Source of the DNA: Myxocyprinus asiaticus
Lineage: Eukaryota; Chordata; Actinopteri; Cypriniformes; Catostomidae
Direction of reading: 5' to 3'
Length of the DNA stretch: 64,000 nt
Assembly (NCBI RefSeq): GCF_019703515.2
Contig: NC_059372.1
Span: forward strand, 22,988,931-23,052,930
Under the pieces are notes generated by a model that did not search any database, had not been told where the DNA came from, and worked only from the letters and a program-made list of their open reading frames with translations. The position numbers were made by a program, and so were the translations under genes. Positions 58,612 through 64,000 of this stretch are shown one piece after another (position 1 is the stretch's first letter; every line of letters starts with the position of its first letter).

Positions 58612-59050
58612 TAGGGCTGGGCGGTATGACAGAATATACTGTGCAAAAGTAGAAATGTTTCAACCGGTAAAGGTTTTGCTATACAGTTTACACCGCAGTA
58701 GATATATTTGCATGGCTATCAGTGGTCAGGACATAAGGCAGAGTTTTTATGGTTGCCAAGCAACTTCGCAACTAGCAAAACCGCAACTAGAATACAATTG
58801 ATAGATGTGTGTACATCGGCTATCACTTGTGTCTCATCCATTCAGAATTTGGGAACTATCTGTTTTAGAATATTTTATTTTATTGTTTGAGTACATAATG
58901 TGAAGCAAAGTATTTATTTCAATGTATTATCCAAAATAGGCATTACCACATGGTTGTTTAAACCATTTTTATTAAATTTTATTGAATCAACTATAGTGTG
59001 ATACATACACATACCATGAAATAAGATTTTGGTCATAGCCCCCAGCCCTA
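58612..59050. mobile_element. hAT-like MITE (TAGGGCTGGG ends)
   Basis: 439 bp with ends TAGGGCTGGGCGGTATGAC and GGTCATAGCCCCCAGCCCTA. No 8-bp duplication at the ends. Instead longer direct repeats abut both sides. No coding frame. Confidence 0.78.
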
Positions 59051-59051
59051 A

Positions 59052-59106
59052 AATGACCCAAATTAAACCCAACAGAAGGGATGCCAGGTGACCTATTACT
59101 GCAGGC
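59052..59106 (+). repeat. 55-bp direct repeat, right of hAT-like element
   Basis: Counterpart of 58557-58611; shares CAGGTGACCTATT (here) with TAGGTGACCTATT (left). Confidence 0.8.
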
Positions 59107-61480
59107 AACATCTTTTCTCAATCACTCAGTAACTCACAAGCCAGTCAAACATCTGATCCTTTCCAGAAAGCTTCTATAATGATTTGTAATCAGCTTGCAT
59201 TTGTGCTTATAAAACACCCTGCACAAACCACTGATTGTTCCTCCATGACTCCTTCCAAAAATAACATTAAGCCATGACAATAAGTGACAATGTTTAGTTT
59301 AAACCGAGGGCATCCAAGCACTGGAACACTCTTATCGTTTAATGTTTTGGCAGGTTTGAAGCGCTCACAACATCATAGTGGGTCGATGGCAACAAACAAA
59401 CATTTGTTTTACTGAAAGCAAGACGTTTTCTCAAGCCAACTTTCTAAACCGCTACAGAGATAATTAATGGGACAATTCTCTGCCAAATCTTAGCACGACT
59501 GACCTTATGTAGGCAACACCCTGCATAGTCTCTGCAAATCTGGCAATGCTCTGTCTGCTGCTCACATGGTGACTTGAGAAGCTCAAACTCTGAAGGACAA
59601 CGTCTTATTGACAGCAAACAAACTGTCGCACTGTTCCAGTTACAAAACAACACTAATTAAAGATTGCTTTGTAAGGCTTCAGCGGGTGATTAATCGTTTT
59701 TTATAAGGCAGGATTTGCTTGCTAATTGCAGATGCACATATACAAATACAGTATACCATCAAAAGTGGTAGAAACTTCATTACTGATTGGTTTCAGTTAC
59801 TTGAAGGGGAAATACTTTCATTTCCTATTGAGCTAGTAATAGACACTCTATTGGTTGTCTGTGATGTGAATCGGTTTAATTATATATCTGTAGATAATTT
59901 GGTCTGGGAATGTCATTATGTCCTTGGATTGGAGGACATGTTCACTAGAGAGATTATTATTTTTTTTTCTCTCATGCTAATTGTTCTAATGTAAAATCCT
60001 TTATATAAGGACATCACAGTCTTGTAACAAATTAATAAGGCATTGAAGGATCGAGGATGGAACTAGGGCTAACTGTAATTGGCTAACTGATCTCCCTTGA
60101 TGCTCAATGGCCTCTAAAGGCAGTGGCCACAAGGAAGAGGAGATGGCTGGGAGGAAAGATTCTCTGTGGGCTTGTGTAGATTTGGCACATAAAGAACTCT
60201 CCAACTCAGAGAATAATTGGAAATGTAATTAAAAACTGGCTGTGGCTTTAAAATGGATGGCTAGAGCAGAAACAAACAGACATCCATATATCGAAAATGT
60301 GTCGTGATCAATCCAACATGAATGAGTTTTGTGACTTCACTTGCCGCCATGTGATTCTTTTCAAGCTCTTGTCTTAAGAACTGTGGGGTTTCAAAGCAAT
60401 CTCTTCTGTCATTAAACTTATATTTCAAAAAGTGGTTGATAGAAGTGTATACTGCCTCAATTTCACTGCGAGTCAGAGATACATTTTAAGTCAAATATGA
60501 AGATTTTCCGATCCCTAAAGTGTTGATAAGGAGTAAGATTAATCAAAACATCAATCAGCCATAATTATGTAGCACTGCCACATGGACACCATTTCAAAGA
60601 GATAATAACTATTGTCTTGTACCTGCAGGGAGGCCGAATTCATCTTGAGGCCATTGTAAATGAATGGATTTTCAACACAAGACTTTCCTCAAATACCTTG
60701 ATAGCAGAACATCCTACAGAGCAAGTGATTGTGCAATTACTGGGCAAATCTAGCTTTTCCCCAGCAGAGCCGTTTCTTCAAATGGTGCTGTTGATCTTGG
60801 AATTGATATTACTATTTGTTTGTTGCTTCTTTGGAGGTCCAGGCTTTAGTTTTAGTTTCGCAATAACGGCCATGATGAAGACTTATTGCAAACTCAAAAT
60901 GTTTGCACGTGTAGACGTGCACTAAAGTTTATTATACAATGTGTAATTTGGTGCATTAATAATGACTACTCCCCCACACAGCTATTTTGTTCAAGTATTT
61001 ACAATGGTGTCCATAATGAAGTTCCCTTCAGCTCGTAAAGAGAACCATCTCCACTGCCAACTGCTCAGGAGTAACCTCCAAAACCCATTTCATGCACATA
61101 AATATTAATGAACAGAATGGAGAAACCAGCTGTTTTTCCCAATTAATTTGTGTAGAGATCTGCCATTTGCCAATAAATTGTTGTTGTATAATTAATGACT
61201 CTCAATCCATGGTGGCAACAAGAGAAACATAACTTCATTTAATACTGAGATTTATATTCATCAACTTGGCAAAAGCAGGCAGCTAATCAGCTTCAGGAAT
61301 GCATGAAGCTGCATCCCAAGCACCAAGGGAATGTGGGGAAACTTTTTGTTGCATGGCCAAGAAGTCAGTCACTCTGCATCCCACCTTGGAGTAATCCAAT
61401 CCCGAATCAATTTCCTGAAATCAACTTGTCAAAAGATTTCTATATCAAAGCAGTTGTCCCTCCCTGCATTTCTCTGACCA
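59107..61480. other. Repeat-poor intronic block
   Basis: The longest stretch in the window with no transposon I can name. Two plus-strand frames (59719-59994 and 60617-60925, the latter with a hydrophobic run VLLILELILLFVCCFF) lack splice or promoter support and are antisense to agrin. Candidate regulatory DNA near the micro-exon. Confidence 0.4.
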
Positions 61481-61483
61481 TTA

Positions 61484-61617
61484 TAAAGGGATAGTTCACA
61501 CAAAAATGAACATTCTGTCATCAAAGAAAGTACTACCAGTTTGAAACAACATGAGGGTGAGTAAATGATGAATTTTTTTTTATTTTATTTTTTTTTATTT
61601 GGGTGAACTATCCCTTT
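61484..61617. mobile_element. AGTTCACCC-type MITE, short internally deleted copy
   Basis: Ends AAAGGGATAGTTCACAC and GGGTGAACTATCCCTTT. It lies 143 bp downstream (in the agrin direction) of the micro-exon donor. Confidence 0.85.
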
Positions 61618-61760
61618 TTACAGGCTGCACACAAGCTGATGATGGGAAGCAGCACCACCGGTGAGGAATGCCCACTTCAAACAGCAGACAAGTCTGAGTT
61701 GAGATCATTATCTGGGCAGGCTGAAAACACTCTGGTCAGGAGAATTCAGATGGGACTTAC

Positions 61761-61799
61761 CATCAGGAGGTGGAGCTGGTGTAAAGTGAACAGGTTTAT
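61761..61799 (-). CDS. agrn: agrin micro-exon: proline-rich linker (39 bp)
   Basis: Minus strand. A pyrimidine-rich tract ending TTTTTTCTCTGCAG precedes 61799, and GATG|GTAAGTCC follows 61761. The 39 bases give a partial codon, then KPVHFTPAPPPD, then a final G. Phase is 1 on both sides. Splicing to the exon at 19980 completes a glycine codon (G+GT) and continues into CRGKLCGFG. This fits the short linker between the N-terminal laminin-binding (NtA) domain and the first follistatin domain of agrin. The assignment rests on splice signals, phase, strand and the Pro-rich peptide. An exon of a different gene on the same strand is possible but less likely. Confidence 0.75.
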
Positions 61800-61973
61800 C
61801 TGCAGAGAAAAAAGAGAGAGAGAGAGGCACATTAGTTAAAGGAAAATTTCAGGACGTCCCAGGTGGTCATGCAGTCGTTTTGAATGAGTAGGTGGACAGT
61901 GAATACATGGCTCTATTTCAAAGTTTAAAACTTATAAAGAACAGAGAAGACAGATCAGACTGAATATAAGATT

Positions 61974-62075
61974 AAAGAAATATTCCAGGTTAAATACAAT
62001 TTGAGCTCTTTTGACAGCATCTGTGACATGACATGCTGTCAATTAACACAGAAAATACTGAAACATTTGTTTACA
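61974..62075. repeat. Single end of the GTTCCAGGTTCAA-type element
   Basis: AAATATTCCAGGTTAAATAC, followed by GACAGCATCTGTGACATGA, is a diverged relative of the 18892 element. No opposing end nearby. Confidence 0.55.
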
Positions 62076-62920
62076 TTTAAGCACTTCAAATGGAAGTCTA
62101 TGGACTGATCGTACAGCATTAGAAATACAAATACTATTCATCACACTATTTTATTATGTTAGCCAAAAAAAATTAAACTATGGTTGGGAAATTAAAGTAA
62201 AATAAAATAATGCAATTAATGCAGTATCCGATTTTTCCCTTCCTGAAACTTTACTAATGTTTTTCTCCACTTCTTGTGGCTAAAATTGGCTTATATACAT
62301 TTTCAGGAGGTACACGCTCAACACGACTGCACACCTAGCACAGAAACCGATTGTGTGGAGCAGTGCTCGCTTATTTATGCATGTCCCGGGCATAATAAAC
62401 ACAGGAGCGAATTTATTGTACGGAGAATGGTGACTTTACTCACAAGTGGTAAGCCAGGTGTAGCTGCCGTATCTTTTCGTATAACACGAAAATGCTCACG
62501 CACTGTCATCTGAACTAATGTTAAAAACGAAACCCTACGAGAGAGACCTAGCGTGTGCAAGATAGAGACTGAACGGCAGCCAGATAAATTTTTAATTTTG
62601 AGATTTTAAACTTCAGCAAATTAAACTTCAACATTAAATATGTTTTATATCTGTACGTATAATGTGTAATAACGTATTGGTACTGTACACTTAAGTATGT
62701 CTTGCAATTAAAGCTTGATATGAATTAAACTTGCCCATTTACTGTAATTTTATTAATAAAAAAGTCCACTGGAAAGATTAATAACTGTAAAAATACAAAA
62801 AACTTACACAAAAAAAATGCAAATAAATGCACAAAAAAAATGCAAAAAAAAAAAAAATAATTTATCCACAAACAACTCGACATTTGAACATGTTTATATT
62901 TAATTAATTATAATTATATA
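62076..62920. other. Intronic sequence, no gene seen
   Basis: Upstream side of the micro-exon. AT-rich, with A runs near 62810-62860. Confidence 0.4.
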
Positions 62921-63743
62921 CAGGGTTGGGAGGGTTACTTTTGAAATGTATTCCACTACATATAACAGAATACATGCTGTAAAATGTAATTTGTAATGTA
63001 TTCCATTAGATTACTCAAGGTCAGTAACGTATTCTAAATACTTTGGATTACTTCTTCAGCACTGGTAGATTTTTTCACTTGTTTTGTCTATTAAAACTCT
63101 GCCAGTACAGTAAGACAAAATACACATGTTGAAAATACATTCTCTGAAAAACCTAAATATCTTATGCAGTGTTGTTTCTAAAACAAGATGAATCAAATTG
63201 ATCTTGTTTTAAGGATTTTTAGATATTTTTACAGGAAAACTATCTTGAATTATTATCAAGAATATCATTTTTGCCCTAATATCAAAGGTCTTGAAGTGAA
63301 TTTTCTTGATAAAAATATGATTGTGCCTGGTAACATGTGCATGTAAAATGGCTAGAAATAGCATTTTAGCTTAGCGTAAAGCTGACAATTTACACAATGT
63401 TTATTTCTATTTCTTCTGCTCCAAACTTACTTCAAACTTACTTCTCTGTCTGCTCGTATGAATGTAACACATCATAAGAAAGTGTTTCACCGCTGTTCAA
63501 ATGCACTTTGGATCGCATCATTTATATGTATAAATGTTTTCCATCTGAAAGAACTAAATATTAAATGAAACAAATAACAATAAAATACAAAGAAATCTGT
63601 TCAGTAATCTAAATACTTTTTGAATGTAACTGTATTCTAATTACCAATGATTTAAATTGTAACTGTAGTGGAATACAGTTACTTATATTTTGTATTTTAA
63701 ATACGTAATCTCGTTACATGTATTCCATTACTCCCCAACCCTG
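62921..63743. mobile_element. hAT-like non-autonomous element, CAGGGTTGGG family, copy 3 (complete)
   Basis: 823 bp from CAGGGTTGGGAGGGTTAC to CTCCCCAACCCTG. Flanks ATTATATA (62913-62920) and CTTATATA (63744-63751) match in 7 of 8 positions. The right 420 bp are nearly identical to copy 1 (4996-5398). It contains the palindromic AT-rich module at about 63100-63310. No transposase. Confidence 0.88.
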
Positions 63744-63751
63744 CTTATATA

Positions 63752-64000
63752 TTATACATAAATGATAATTATAATTTTACATAAATATATTATGACTAAC
63801 CAATTTCTTGCAAGTTCTTTGAGACGAAGTATAAAGTAAATATATTTGATTATATTTTAATGTTTGTTTTAATGTACCATGTACCCTGACTAATCGTGAT
63901 TATCACAGAAAACTGTCAATTAATTTATTTAAACATTTTAATTGATTTCCATCCCTAATTTACACGTTAGCACGAGTCCAGTCTTTCAAATCATAATCTT
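63752..64000. other. Intronic sequence, no gene seen
   Basis: AT-rich; words such as GACTAATCGTGATTATC near 63889 suggest a degraded hAT-like end. Confidence 0.4.

Noticed and set aside
60617..60925. Plus-strand frame with a possible membrane helix
   Set aside because: Antisense to agrin, with no splice or polyadenylation context and no recognisable family.

Overview
This is an intronic, transposon-rich window from a teleost fish nuclear genome, most likely a cyprinid. The pointers are a dense field of teleost-type miniature transposons, tRNA-derived SINEs, DIRS-type tyrosine-recombinase retrotransposons and Tc1-like elements, set in an AT-rich background with long CA, GA and TA microsatellites. 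There is no bacterial-style gene organisation. Almost every long open frame is a transposon relic or chance.

The host gene I can support is agrin (agrn), on the minus strand and represented by two exons. The first in transcript order is a 39-bp micro-exon at 61761-61799, encoding a Pro-rich linker. The second is a 216-bp exon at 19765-19980, encoding a follistatin/Kazal domain with ten cysteines. Both are flanked by phase-1 introns and have good AG/GT borders, so they join in frame through a split glycine codon. The intron between them is 41,780 bp. The intron after the Kazal exon continues to the left edge of the window (at least 19.7 kb). The N-terminal exons should lie beyond position 64000 and the other Kazal/LamG exons before position 1.

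Layout. 1-4995: decayed DIRS element A (minus strand; gag, RT-RNase H, recombinase), abutting a truncated hAT-like element that ends at 5398. 5399-10360: intron with small repeats. 10362-14548: DIRS element B (plus strand), with terminal repeats and an internal complementary region. 14590-16440: LINE relic split by a hAT-like insertion with a perfect 8-bp target duplication. 18890-19980: two MITEs, then the agrin Kazal exon. 20258-28434: nested DNA transposons. 28545-29955: an LTR-like repeat and a 500-bp SINE. 30406-32776: two Tc1-like elements in inverted orientation. 33000-61480: intron with MITEs, SINEs, minisatellites and repeat-poor islands. 61484-61799: a MITE next to the agrin micro-exon. 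62921-63743: an intact hAT-like element.

I found no operon, CRISPR array, functional tRNA/rRNA gene or convincing new biological system. The points most worth a second look are the agrin exon pair with its very long intron, the complementary damage in the two DIRS copies, the Tc1 inverted pair that could form a hairpin of about 1.1 kb, the three-level nested insertion at 40-41.8 kb, a transposon bracketed by abutting 55-bp direct repeats at 58.6 kb, and a 60-bp minisatellite at 57.1 kb.
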